A stretch of DNA of 18,204 bases from Planctomycetaceae bacterium (lineage in GTDB: Bacteria; Planctomycetota; Planctomycetia; Pirellulales; Lacipirellulaceae). How positions within the stretch are numbered: position 1 is the first letter of the stretch; the number at the start of each line of letters is the position of its first letter. The stretch is taken from the NCBI GenBank assembly GCA_002713555.1, contig PATG01000127.1:1-18204 (forward strand), in the 5' to 3' direction. The position numbers were made by a program, and so were the translations under genes. Shown here piece by piece: positions 7,652 to 14,610 of the stretch. The notes beneath the pieces were generated by a model, which made no database searches, was not told the DNA's origin, and saw only the letters and a program-made list of their open reading frames with translations.

Positions 7652-8327
7652 CCACACCGTGGCGATCAAGGTTGCACCCTGCCGCTCTGGATTGGGCAAT
7701 TGGGCACGCCAGCTTAGCGCGCGATCTGCAGACTTTGGCTGCCTACAGATTCATCGACCACATTGGCTCAGCCTCGGTGCCGGCTTTGCCGAATACATCA
7801 CCGCACAGACCCCTATCTCGAGTCTCGGCTGGAGCCACGTGCCCGAGTCGTCGGATGGGAGCCGGCGTTATATCCGCCGTAATCAACCCTCCCACGACTC
7901 TCTCCGCCGGCGTTGATAATCGAACTGCGCAAACCATTTTGCGCAGAACCCCCAGCTACCGCCAGGCCAATATCCTTATCGGTCAAAGGGGACGAACGAA
8001 TCCACGTCATGTCATGCGCTGCTCCACGACTGTCTTCGGACCATCGCCACGTTAGGCGCCACCTGGAAGTCTTTCAAATTTGGAACTGCGCGCCGTTTCC
8101 AGGAAGACGAAGAAATCTGCTACGAAATCTAGACACCTAAGTGGACACCGTGTACCAGAAGCAAAGTTGTAGTCTTGACAGACTCGGCTGGCGACTCACT
8201 TGAACGCCAACGGTTGCACTCCGCACTGTCGACCGTTAGTGAGAGACAATCCTAGGTACAGTGGTACGTTGGCGCAGGCCGGCCGAGCGCGCATACTCAG
8301 TCAACAGCAGCCAAACGGGCACTGACC
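7652..8327. other. 676-bp gap without a recognisable gene
   Basis: Several medium-length frames are open here on both strands (for example plus-strand 7603-8055) but none has a Shine-Dalgarno, family motif or consistent coding character. A plus-strand stretch reading 'HWLSLGAGFAEYITAQTP' (about 7770-7825) looks protein-like and might be a relic. The gap also holds the perfect inverted repeat at 7925-7946 and a small GCCAC-ACC-GTGGC hairpin right after the PhyH stop (7652-7664), without a T-run. No promoter for the next gene could be fixed with confidence. Confidence 0.4.
7925..7946. repeat. Perfect 9-bp inverted repeat (hairpin)
   Basis: The arms CTGCGCAAA and TTTGCGCAG are perfectly complementary and are separated by CCAT, giving a stable stem-loop. 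Neither strand has a T-run after it, so it does not look like an intrinsic terminator. It lies about 270 nt after the PhyH stop and 380 nt before the next gene. It may be an RNA structure or a protein-binding palindrome. Confidence 0.6.
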
Positions 8328-9203
8328 ATGTGTGATGACATAACCGAGCAGGACAACGAACAATACCTCAATGCCAACCGCACGATGTCCAGACGCCAGC
8401 TGGGTAAGCTCGGGGCGGGCGCGGTCGTTACTGCAATGTTGCCGCCCGTAGCCAACGCCATGGCTGTGACGGAATCCGGCGTGACGGTGACCACGCCTGA
8501 CGGCAATGCGGACTGCTACTTCGTGCATCCAGCCACAGGAAAGCACCCAGCCGTCCTTGTCTGGCCTGACATCTTCGGGCTGCGCCCAGCATTCCAGAAA
8601 ATGGGCAAGCGCCTCGCCGAATCGGGCTACACCGTACTTGTGGTAAACCCATACTATCGTCGTGGGGACGCCAGCATTGTCCCCGCCGGTGCGTCTTTCT
8701 CAGACCCGGACACAAGCAAGCTCCTGTTTGGACTGGCAGGGTCGCTGTCGGCCACGACCAACACAACCGATGCCAGGGCGTTCATCGACTGGCTAGACGC
8801 CCAACAACCAGTGGACACAACGCGCAAGATTGGCACCACAGGATACTGCATGGGGGGACCTATAGTGATGCGGACAGCGGCGGCAGTACCTGATCGCATT
8901 GGCGCGGGAGCTTCGTTCCACGGTGGCGGACTTGTAACCGATCAGCCGGACAGCCCACATCTGCTAGTGCCTAAGATGAAGGCACACTTCCTATTCGCCA
9001 TGGCCGAAAACGACGACGAAAAGGATCCCACCGCTAAGGAGATTCTGCGCGAGGTGTATGCCAAGGCGGGGCTACCCGCAGAAATCGAAGTCTACGAAGG
9101 CGCCATGCACGGATGGTGTCCGCCTGACTCTCGTGTATACAACGAACGGCAAGCCGAGCGCGCATGGAAGCGACTGTTGGCCCTGCTGGATGGCGCGTTA
9201 TGA
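8328..9203 (+). CDS. Dienelactone hydrolase family protein with Tat-type signal
   Basis: The protein has 291 aa; the mature domain matches dienelactone hydrolases, alpha/beta hydrolases with a cysteine nucleophile. The nucleophile elbow GYCMGG gives C174, H261 (AMHGW) is the catalytic histidine, and D229 or D230 (MAENDD) the acid. 'VWPDIFGL' corresponds to the family's 'P.iFG' strand loop. The N-terminus has a twin-arginine motif SRRQLGK at residues 21-27, then a moderately hydrophobic Ala/Gly/Val-rich helix and a likely cleavage after ANA (residue 44), so export by Tat to the periplasm is predicted. The 20 residues before SRR are longer than usual. The translation start may instead be the internal ATG at residue 20. 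No strong Shine-Dalgarno precedes 8328. A CoA-transferase follows 44 nt later, possibly co-transcribed. Confidence 0.88.
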   Translation: MCDDITEQDNEQYLNANRTMSRRQLGKLGAGAVVTAMLPPVANAMAVTESGVTVTTPDGNADCYFVHPATGKHPAVLVWPDIFGLRPAFQKMGKRLAESGYTVLVVNPYYRRGDASIVPAGASFSDPDTSKLLFGLAGSLSATTNTTDARAFIDWLDAQQPVDTTRKIGTTGYCMGGPIVMRTAAAVPDRIGAGASFHGGGLVTDQPDSPHLLVPKMKAHFLFAMAENDDEKDPTAKEILREVYAKAGLPAEIEVYEGAMHGWCPPDSRVYNERQAERAWKRLLALLDGAL

Positions 9204-9247
9204 ACCGGCTGCAGCGACACCAGAAGCCACAGTCTCGGATCTGACAC

Positions 9248-10651
9248 ATGCATGCGCTCAGCGCTGACGCCGAAGGCGCGCGTGAGACTCTGATAAACCT
9301 TCTGGTACTCGCTGGTCTTGCGCCTGCGACAGCCGACCGCGCTGAACTGACCGGAACAGCGCCGCTGCTCGCGTCGTCTTTCCATGTCGGGGTGGCAGCG
9401 CAGGCCTCCATCGCCGGGGCGGCGCTCGCAGCGACCGAGTTCGATCGCCAGCGCGGCAGCACGTCGCGGGCAGTGCAAGTCGACATGCACGACGCGGAAC
9501 GGGAGTGCACGGGATTCTTCCAACTCGACGACACTTTGCCGGCGACCTGGGCGCCATTGTCGGGACTTTACGCCTGTCAGGATGGCCACGTCCGCATCCA
9601 TGCCAACTTTGACCACCATCGAGATGGCGCACTAGAATTGCTCGGCCTGCGAGGCCCGGCCGACAACTACGACAAGCGTGACGTCAGTGCTGCGCTCGAA
9701 AAATGGAGTGCCTTTGAGTTTGAGCAGGTCGCCGCAGAGCGCGGTCTCGTTGTAGCCGCGGCCAGAAGTTTCGCCGAGTGGGACGCACAGCCCCATGCGC
9801 GTGCCGCAGCGCTGCTGCCGCTGTTCAATATCGAAAGAATCGGAGACGCCACGCCAATCGAGCGCTCGCCCGGCGCATGGCCACTGAGCGGCATCAGAGT
9901 GCTGGACCTCACCCGTATCCTCGCGGGCCCTGTTTGTGGGCGGACGCTTGCAAACTACGGCGCGGAGGTACTGCTCATCAATGGTCCCCACCTGCCGAAT
10001 ATTGATGCGATTGCAGACACCAGCCGCGGTAAACGTTCGGCCCACATCGATCTCCGGGACAGTAGCGGACGGGCAGCGCTGCAGGCCCTCACTTCTAGTG
10101 CGGACGTCTTTGTTCAGGGCTACCGACCAGGGGGACTGGCTGCACGTGGCTTTGGCCCATCAGCGCTCGCTGCTTTGCACCCTGGCATCGTAGTAGTCTC
10201 GTTGACAGCTTACGGGGCGCTTGGCCCATGGTCCGGCTGGCGCGGCTTCGACTCTCTTGTGCAGACTGCGACGGGATTCAACTACGCCGAAGGGGAAGCC
10301 GCAGGTCGAGATCGACCGCGCGCCTTGCCGGTGCAAATGCTTGACTATGGTGCAGGCTTCCTAATGGCTTTTGCAGCACAGGTTGCCTTGTTGCGCCAAT
10401 TACAGGAAGGAGGATCGTGGCACGTCCAAGTTTCATTGCTACAGGTCGCAAACTGGCTGCGCGCGCTGGGGCGGTGTGAAGCCAACTTCGAGCAGCCGCG
10501 CCCAGACCTCGCGTCATGGTCAACGGTTACCGATTCCGGATTTGGCCGGCTCAGGTCGATGCCTCATGCAGCTCGGATCGATGGTATCGATCCGCCTCTC
10601 AGCCCCTCCTTTCCGCCGGGCACGCATGCGCCATTGTGGCTTAACCCGTGA
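9248..10651 (+). CDS. CoA-transferase family III (CaiB/BaiF) with permuted domain order
   Basis: The protein has 467 aa. Family III enzymes move CoA between carboxylic acids and normally start with a Rossmann-like segment 'L.GIRVLDL...AGP'. Here that segment (PLSGIRVLDLTRILAGPVCG) begins only at residue 212. Residues about 100-205 instead resemble the small domain normally found in the C-terminal half: GLYACQDG (106-113), 'VRIHANFDHHRDGALELLG', 'AFEFEQVAAERGLVVAAARS'. The catalytic Asp is D366 in 'VQMLDYGAG', and the protein ends about 100 residues later with a family-like 'SGFGRL...PPGTHAPLW' tail. The order small domain then large domain suggests a circular permutation or fusion; a similar arrangement occurs in some proteobacterial CoA-transferases. 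The start ATG at 9248 lacks a clear Shine-Dalgarno. Substrate unknown. Confidence 0.88.
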   Translation: MHALSADAEGARETLINLLVLAGLAPATADRAELTGTAPLLASSFHVGVAAQASIAGAALAATEFDRQRGSTSRAVQVDMHDAERECTGFFQLDDTLPATWAPLSGLYACQDGHVRIHANFDHHRDGALELLGLRGPADNYDKRDVSAALEKWSAFEFEQVAAERGLVVAAARSFAEWDAQPHARAAALLPLFNIERIGDATPIERSPGAWPLSGIRVLDLTRILAGPVCGRTLANYGAEVLLINGPHLPNIDAIADTSRGKRSAHIDLRDSSGRAALQALTSSADVFVQGYRPGGLAARGFGPSALAALHPGIVVVSLTAYGALGPWSGWRGFDSLVQTATGFNYAEGEAAGRDRPRALPVQMLDYGAGFLMAFAAQVALLRQLQEGGSWHVQVSLLQVANWLRALGRCEANFEQPRPDLASWSTVTDSGFGRLRSMPHAARIDGIDPPLSPSFPPGTHAPLWLNP

Positions 10652-10681
10652 CCCTTAAAGGCCACGTGGCTCCTCTAAACC

Positions 10682-10818
10682 ATGGCTGAAGTGCTCGATC
10701 GACTCCCCCTGAGGCACTTGGTCCACTACGAGCGCTGCGCAAACTGAATCTCGGGATTCCTACAGCCTATGGTGCCATCGGCCCGCTGACGGAGGCACTC
10801 TATAGGGCGAGACGGCCT
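10682..10818 (+). pseudogene. Possible frameshifted gene relic
   Basis: An ATG at 10682 reads MAEVLDRLP. If one C is restored in the C-run at 10705-10709, the reading continues as PEALGPLRALRKLNLGIP, then TAYGAIGPLTEALYRARRP up to about 10818. Without the added base the frame stops at 10748. The segment has good coding-like composition, and 'LGIPTAYGAIGPLTEAL' faintly recalls C-terminal helical domains of NAD-dependent dehydrogenases of the ketopantoate reductase/opine type, but I cannot assign it. It is either a small remnant of a deleted gene or chance. Confidence 0.3.
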
Positions 10819-11075
10819 GTCTGGCTGAGACCAGTCAGTCAGACCACACCGCAAGCGTCGCCTGCGAGACCAAAACGGCCACACGCGACCTGGTTATATC
10901 CATTGTCAAATGTTTCTCATAGACATCTGGCGACCCCTGCTCGCACATCCCCATTGCGAAGCAGACGCGGGCAGCATCCTGACTGACCGATCCCATCCAC
11001 AAGCGTTGCGGCGCCCGCAGGTTCAACTCTCAAGTTAGATCGCACTAGGGTCCAAACCAGGCGACCCATAGAGCA

Positions 11076-11116
11076 CCTAGCGGTACACTTCCGCGGTCGC
11101 GCAAGCCTAGCGGTAC
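11076..11116. repeat. Pair of 11-bp direct repeats upstream of the MDR gene
   Basis: CCTAGCGGTAC occurs exactly at 11076-11086 and again at 11106-11116. The copies start 30 bp apart, close to three helical turns, so a regulator could bind both on one face of the DNA. The pair lies about 180-220 bp before the start of the quinone-oxidoreductase-type gene. This could be an operator; no regulator gene is in the window. Confidence 0.5.
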
Positions 11117-11192
11117 CTCTTAATGAAAAGATCTATCGAAATTACCTACGGGTTCACCAAACAGACCAGCGGCACCGGATTCCACTCTAGAC

Positions 11193-11217
11193 ATCACCAA
11201 TCCGGCCGTGTGGTGAT
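11193..11217. repeat. Inverted repeat upstream of the MDR gene
   Basis: ATCACCA at 11193-11199 and TGGTGAT at 11211-11217 are perfect inverted arms with an 11-bp spacer, about 80 bp before the MDR start. The geometry would fit an operator for a dimeric regulator or a leader hairpin; arms of 7 bp can also arise by chance. Confidence 0.35.
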
Positions 11218-11295
11218 CTGCTGCTCGCCCGAGGGTTGCACATTTTTTCCACCACAGCGGAGCAACCAATGCTCCAAGTTGCCGGAGCTGGACTG

Positions 11296-12318
11296 ATGCC
11301 AACCATACAGACTCTTCGCTGCCACACACTCTCCGAGGACATCACGAACGTCACACTGGACGAGGTTGAGCTGCCCGACCCTGGTCCCGGAGAGGTTCAG
11401 GTGTCGCTGCGCGCCTGTGCTGTGAATTTCCCTGATCTACTAATGATCCAGGGCAAATACCAGTTCAGGCCACCTCTGCCTTTTGCACCCGGCGGCGAAG
11501 CAGCTGGCGATGTGACCGCCGTCGGCCCTGGAGTAATCAACATTCGCGAGGGAGACGCTGTCATCGTCAGCCCTCGATATGGAGGCTTTGCAGAAGCGTT
11601 GAACGTCGATGTTGCTTCAGTTGCCGCCAAACCCCCAGTCATGAGCTATGGTGCGGCCGCCTCGTTCCAAACGGCTTACCTGACTGCCTGGGTGGCTCTA
11701 ACCTGTCGGGGGCATCTGGAGCCAGGTGAATCCTTGCTAGTCCACGGCGCAACCGGGGGCGTGGGGATGGCGGCGGTTGACCTAGGTAAGCACCTTGGTG
11801 CAACCGTCATCGCAACCGGGGGCCGAGACGACAAACTTTCCGTTGTCGCCAGCCGTGGAGCGGATCACGTCATCAACTACACGCTGCCAGATGGCGGCAT
11901 GGGCGGTTTTCGGGACAAAGTCAAAGCCCTGACCGACGGCCGCGGTGCAGATGTCATCTACGACCCGGTTGGTGGTGACGTGTTCGATGAATCAATGCGT
12001 TGTGTCAACATCGACGGCAGGATTCTAGTCATTGGTTTTACGAGCGGGCGCTGGCCCCAGGCCCCAGTCAACCTGGTTTTGATCAAACAGGTGTCGGTCA
12101 TCGGCGTGCGCGCCGGTGAATACGGCCGTACCTATCCTGAACGCGGTGCAGAGAATCGCCGTGCAATCATGGAACTCGCCAACAACGGTAAGATCCGCCC
12201 CTACGTCAGCCACGCGCTGCCACTTGAAGACGCGGTTGCTGCGATGCAAGTGCTAGAGTCCCGCAACGTCGTGGGCAAGTGCATCGTCACGATGAATGGG
12301 CACGAACACACCAACTGA
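11296..12318 (+). CDS. Zinc-free MDR alcohol dehydrogenase, NADPH:quinone oxidoreductase type
   Basis: The protein has 340 aa, normal for medium-chain dehydrogenase/reductases of the quinone oxidoreductase branch, which reduce quinones or enones (some are acyl-CoA reductases) with NADPH. The N-terminal GroES-like domain has 'PGPGEVQVSLRACAVNFPDL' and 'FAPGGEAAGDVTAVGPGV'. The nucleotide-binding motif HGATGGVG is around residues 150-157, followed by 'LGATVIATGG' and 'GADHVINYT'. The zinc-binding cysteines and the catalytic Cys of true alcohol dehydrogenases are missing, as expected for this branch. Start choice: the ATG at 11296 has GGAG eight nt upstream; in-frame ATGs at 11236 and 11269 would add residues not seen in the family. 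A 177-nt gap follows, with a TATAGT hexamer at 12411-12416 that might be a -10 but lacks a good -35. Confidence 0.92.
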   Translation: MPTIQTLRCHTLSEDITNVTLDEVELPDPGPGEVQVSLRACAVNFPDLLMIQGKYQFRPPLPFAPGGEAAGDVTAVGPGVINIREGDAVIVSPRYGGFAEALNVDVASVAAKPPVMSYGAAASFQTAYLTAWVALTCRGHLEPGESLLVHGATGGVGMAAVDLGKHLGATVIATGGRDDKLSVVASRGADHVINYTLPDGGMGGFRDKVKALTDGRGADVIYDPVGGDVFDESMRCVNIDGRILVIGFTSGRWPQAPVNLVLIKQVSVIGVRAGEYGRTYPERGAENRRAIMELANNGKIRPYVSHALPLEDAVAAMQVLESRNVVGKCIVTMNGHEHTN

Positions 12319-12495
12319 GAGAGCAAGCGCCGAATGCCAAACCAGAAACCTTCGCGGCAACGCTAGCGGAAAAGTACACCATACTGAGCAGGCAACTTCG
12401 CTGGCTGGAATATAGTTCTGACGACGCTACTACTCCCGCTAAAACGTACTCACTGATCGCGCAAAACGCCCAAACTACGACAACATAGGCACACT

Positions 12496-13482
12496 ATGAC
12501 CACTACCGTCGCTCTCATCTCACCGCAGGAAGCAGGCGCCAAGCGCATCGAAGCGTTGGAGAAAATCGCTGCAAAGAACTCCCTGCTCGACTTTCGACTT
12601 GTTGAACCCGGGAGCAATGCGGCGAGCATGGCAGCGAACTGCGCAGGTGCGGCGGTGCTAATCGCACCCAACATCGAGTCGACCAACACTGTCGCAGTAG
12701 GCATCAGTGGCCTCAAGCTGCTCCAAACGTTCAGTGCAGGTACCGATCAGCTCGACAAACAACTGCTACTGAACCATGGCATCCAGGTCGCGAATAACGG
12801 CGGCGCCAACGCAGTATGTGTCGCGGAGCATGCAATCTGGCTGATGCTGACCATCAACCACAAGTTTGACCAGATGATTGAGAGTGTCCGCGCGGGCCAG
12901 TGGGCCAAAGGGGTCACGGGAGAACTTAGCGAGTTCACCACCATGGTGGATAAACGTGTCGGCATCGTGGGGCTGGGACGCATCGGCTCCCGTGTAGCGA
13001 AGCGCCTGCAGGGTTGGGAATGTGAAGTGGTCTATCACGACCAGGTCGAGTTTGACGCTACGTACGAGGCCACCGCGGGCGCCCGGCGCGTACCCCTCGA
13101 TGAGCTGATCAGTACCTCTGACTATGTCTCACTCCACGTGCCGCTCGACCGTGTCACACGCCATCTCTACAGCACCGATCAGTTCAAGGCCATGAAGAAG
13201 ACGGCCGTGCTGATCAACACATGCCGTGGCCCGGTTGTAGATGAGGTCGCCCTCACCCAGGCCCTGAAGGATGGCGAAATCTGGGGTGCCGGTTTGGACG
13301 TTACTGAGGTTGAGCCTACAGACCCAAACAATCCACTGATCAAGATGCCAAACGTGGTCATCACACCGCACCAGGGCGCGCGGGTCATTCAGTCCCAATG
13401 GAACGCTGACCTCAACGCAGTTGAGAATGCCGAACGCATTGCTAGGGGCGAGGCCCCGGACTGGGTAGTGGACCCGGTCTAG
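12496..13482 (+). CDS. D-isomer-specific 2-hydroxyacid dehydrogenase
   Basis: The protein has 328 aa and carries the full signature of the D-2-hydroxyacid dehydrogenase family (phosphoglycerate, glyoxylate and D-lactate dehydrogenases), which interconvert 2-oxo and D-2-hydroxy acids with NAD(P)H. The Rossmann motif GLGRIG is at residues 159-164. The catalytic triad is R244 (NTCRGPVV), E273 (TEVEP) and H292 (TPHQGA); the Arg-Glu spacing of 29 equals that in E. coli SerA. 'FSAGTDQLD' and 'NNGGANAVCVAEHAIWLML' form the substrate-side region. At 328 aa it lacks the ACT or ASB domains of regulated SerA forms, so a catabolic role rather than serine synthesis is more likely (inference). A CoA-transferase pair follows after 33 nt, so the three genes probably form one operon. 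Confidence 0.93.
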   Translation: MTTTVALISPQEAGAKRIEALEKIAAKNSLLDFRLVEPGSNAASMAANCAGAAVLIAPNIESTNTVAVGISGLKLLQTFSAGTDQLDKQLLLNHGIQVANNGGANAVCVAEHAIWLMLTINHKFDQMIESVRAGQWAKGVTGELSEFTTMVDKRVGIVGLGRIGSRVAKRLQGWECEVVYHDQVEFDATYEATAGARRVPLDELISTSDYVSLHVPLDRVTRHLYSTDQFKAMKKTAVLINTCRGPVVDEVALTQALKDGEIWGAGLDVTEVEPTDPNNPLIKMPNVVITPHQGARVIQSQWNADLNAVENAERIARGEAPDWVVDPV

Positions 13483-13515
13483 CCACGTCCAAAGCCTGCA
13501 GCAACGGGAGCATCC

Positions 13516-14610
13516 ATGGAGCCTAACGCACTCGACGGCATTACTGTGGTCGATCTCACAGGGAGCGTTGCGACCAGCTACTGCGCAAAGCTCTTTGCTG
13601 ATTACGGCGCTACAGTCACAAATCTGGAGCCCGCAAGCGGGTTCCCAACCCGGAGTCTTGCACCGTTTGTTCCGGCTGAGGGGGCACGGCCGCAGCAGTC
13701 CGCCATGCATGCCTACCTGCACACCAACAAACGATCGGTGTTGCGGGACACGACTAAAGAAGCGCTTGCTGAAGGGGCAGATCTAGTGCTTGATGATGGC
13801 ACGGACCCGCTCGCCGATGCCGCACGTGGCGTACGTGCTTCGATCAGCTGGTTTGGTCTTACTGGCCCACTCGCCAGTACTGCCGGCAGCGATGCCCAGT
13901 GTTTTGCCATGAACGGCATGCTGCGTAACATCGGGCGGGTTGAGGGTCCCCCCATGATCCCTACCGGATACCAGGCCCAGATAGTGGGGGGCGCAACCGC
14001 CTTCATCGCGTCCATGACACAGGTGCTGGCCAGAGAACTGGGCAACCGGAGCGGCGCGGTTCACATCGAAACCAGCATCTATGAGGCTTCGCTGTGTTTT
14101 ACCGAGGTCGGGATGGTCGGCTTCTACAACAGCGGTGCCGAAGCTCCGCGTATGGGCGTCAACCGCTACCCCCCAACCTATCCCCTAGGCGTTTTCCCCT
14201 GCAAGGACGGCTGGCTTGGTGTCACGGTGCTGACTCCCGGACAGTGGCATACCTTCTGTGCCCTTCTGGACATGCAGGAGCTAGCCGATGTGCCGCTCTT
14301 TCAGACAGCCATTGGTCGCCTGCAGGGCCTTGAGATAATTGAACCAATGATGTGCGAGAAGCTGCTGGAACATTCCGCTGAAGAACTCTTTTACAAAGCC
14401 CAGAACCAACGCGTACCACTGGCCCGGGTACCAACAATGGAGGAACTGTTCGGGGTGGATCAGTTCCTGCAACGCAACGCCTTCGCAGATGCAAACCTAC
14501 CCGGCGGCGGCTCGATCAGCGTGCCCACGGTACCGTTCCGCCTGTTTGGTACGCCACCGAAACTCGGCGGCCCTGTAGCCGCCTTGGGCGAACATTCGGA
14601 GGTACTCTGA
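13516..14610 (+). CDS. CoA-transferase family III subunit lacking the catalytic Asp
   Basis: The protein has 364 aa and is family III (CaiB/BaiF) by its start 'LDGITVVDLTGSVATSYCAK', 'LFADYGATVTNLE', 'ISWFGLTGPLA', the mid-part 'YPLGVFPCKDGWLGV' and its end 'GGPVAALGEHSEVL'. In formyl-CoA transferase the catalytic Asp sits in GDSNSG; the equivalent here is GYQAQIVGG, so by alignment Q155 stands where Asp is expected. Conserved basic residues in 'HTNKRSV' and the CoA-site region look intact. It is shorter than typical members (about 390-420). With the next gene overlapping by one base and having the Asp, it is probably the non-catalytic subunit of a heteromeric enzyme (inference; BbsE/BbsF is a known two-subunit case). 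Shine-Dalgarno GGGAG is six nt before the ATG. Confidence 0.9.
   Translation: MEPNALDGITVVDLTGSVATSYCAKLFADYGATVTNLEPASGFPTRSLAPFVPAEGARPQQSAMHAYLHTNKRSVLRDTTKEALAEGADLVLDDGTDPLADAARGVRASISWFGLTGPLASTAGSDAQCFAMNGMLRNIGRVEGPPMIPTGYQAQIVGGATAFIASMTQVLARELGNRSGAVHIETSIYEASLCFTEVGMVGFYNSGAEAPRMGVNRYPPTYPLGVFPCKDGWLGVTVLTPGQWHTFCALLDMQELADVPLFQTAIGRLQGLEIIEPMMCEKLLEHSAEELFYKAQNQRVPLARVPTMEELFGVDQFLQRNAFADANLPGGGSISVPTVPFRLFGTPPKLGGPVAALGEHSEVL
14598..14602 (+). promoter_or_regulatory. Strong internal ribosome binding site of the second CoA-transferase
   Basis: GGAGG lies inside the end of the first CoA-transferase gene, seven nt before the ATG at 14610 that overlaps its TGA by one base (TGATG). 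This arrangement favours coupled translation and similar amounts of both subunits. Confidence 0.75.

Larger units (their letters stand above)
10652..11295. other. 644-bp gap with relic coding and regulatory repeats
   Basis: The left part carries a perfect GCCACGTGGC palindrome (10661-10670) and a possible gene relic (10682-10818). A minus-strand frame at 10835-11026 (63 codons, TTG start) has fair codon use but no Shine-Dalgarno and no recognisable family. The right part, upstream of the MDR gene, carries the direct repeats and inverted repeat listed separately. No intact gene was recognised. Confidence 0.4.

Noticed and set aside
7603..8055. 150-codon plus-strand ORF beginning inside the PhyH gene
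   Set aside because: It is out of frame with PhyH, has no Shine-Dalgarno and no family-like motifs. Its open length fits chance in G+C-rich DNA.
8175..8180. Consensus -35 hexamer TTGACA upstream of the dienelactone hydrolase gene
   Set aside because: The hexamers 16-18 nt downstream do not resemble TATAAT, so no promoter can be supported.
8250..8263. TCCTAGGTACAGTG, identical to the -10 part of the synthetic Anderson-type promoter
   Set aside because: Only this 14-nt part matches and there is no suitable -35 at 16-18 nt upstream, so coincidence is more likely than an engineered or strong promoter.
10661..10670. Perfect palindrome GCCACGTGGC just after a CoA-transferase stop
   Set aside because: With no loop and no T-run it is not a terminator, and a single 10-bp palindrome in G+C-rich DNA is weak evidence for a binding site.
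10835..11026. 63-codon minus-strand ORF in the gap before the MDR gene
   Set aside because: It has a TTG start without a spaced Shine-Dalgarno and no recognisable motif; codon use alone is not enough to call it.
12279..12488. 69-codon plus-strand ORF bridging the MDR end and the following gap
   Set aside because: Its first part overlaps the MDR gene in another frame and no ribosome binding site or family motif supports it.
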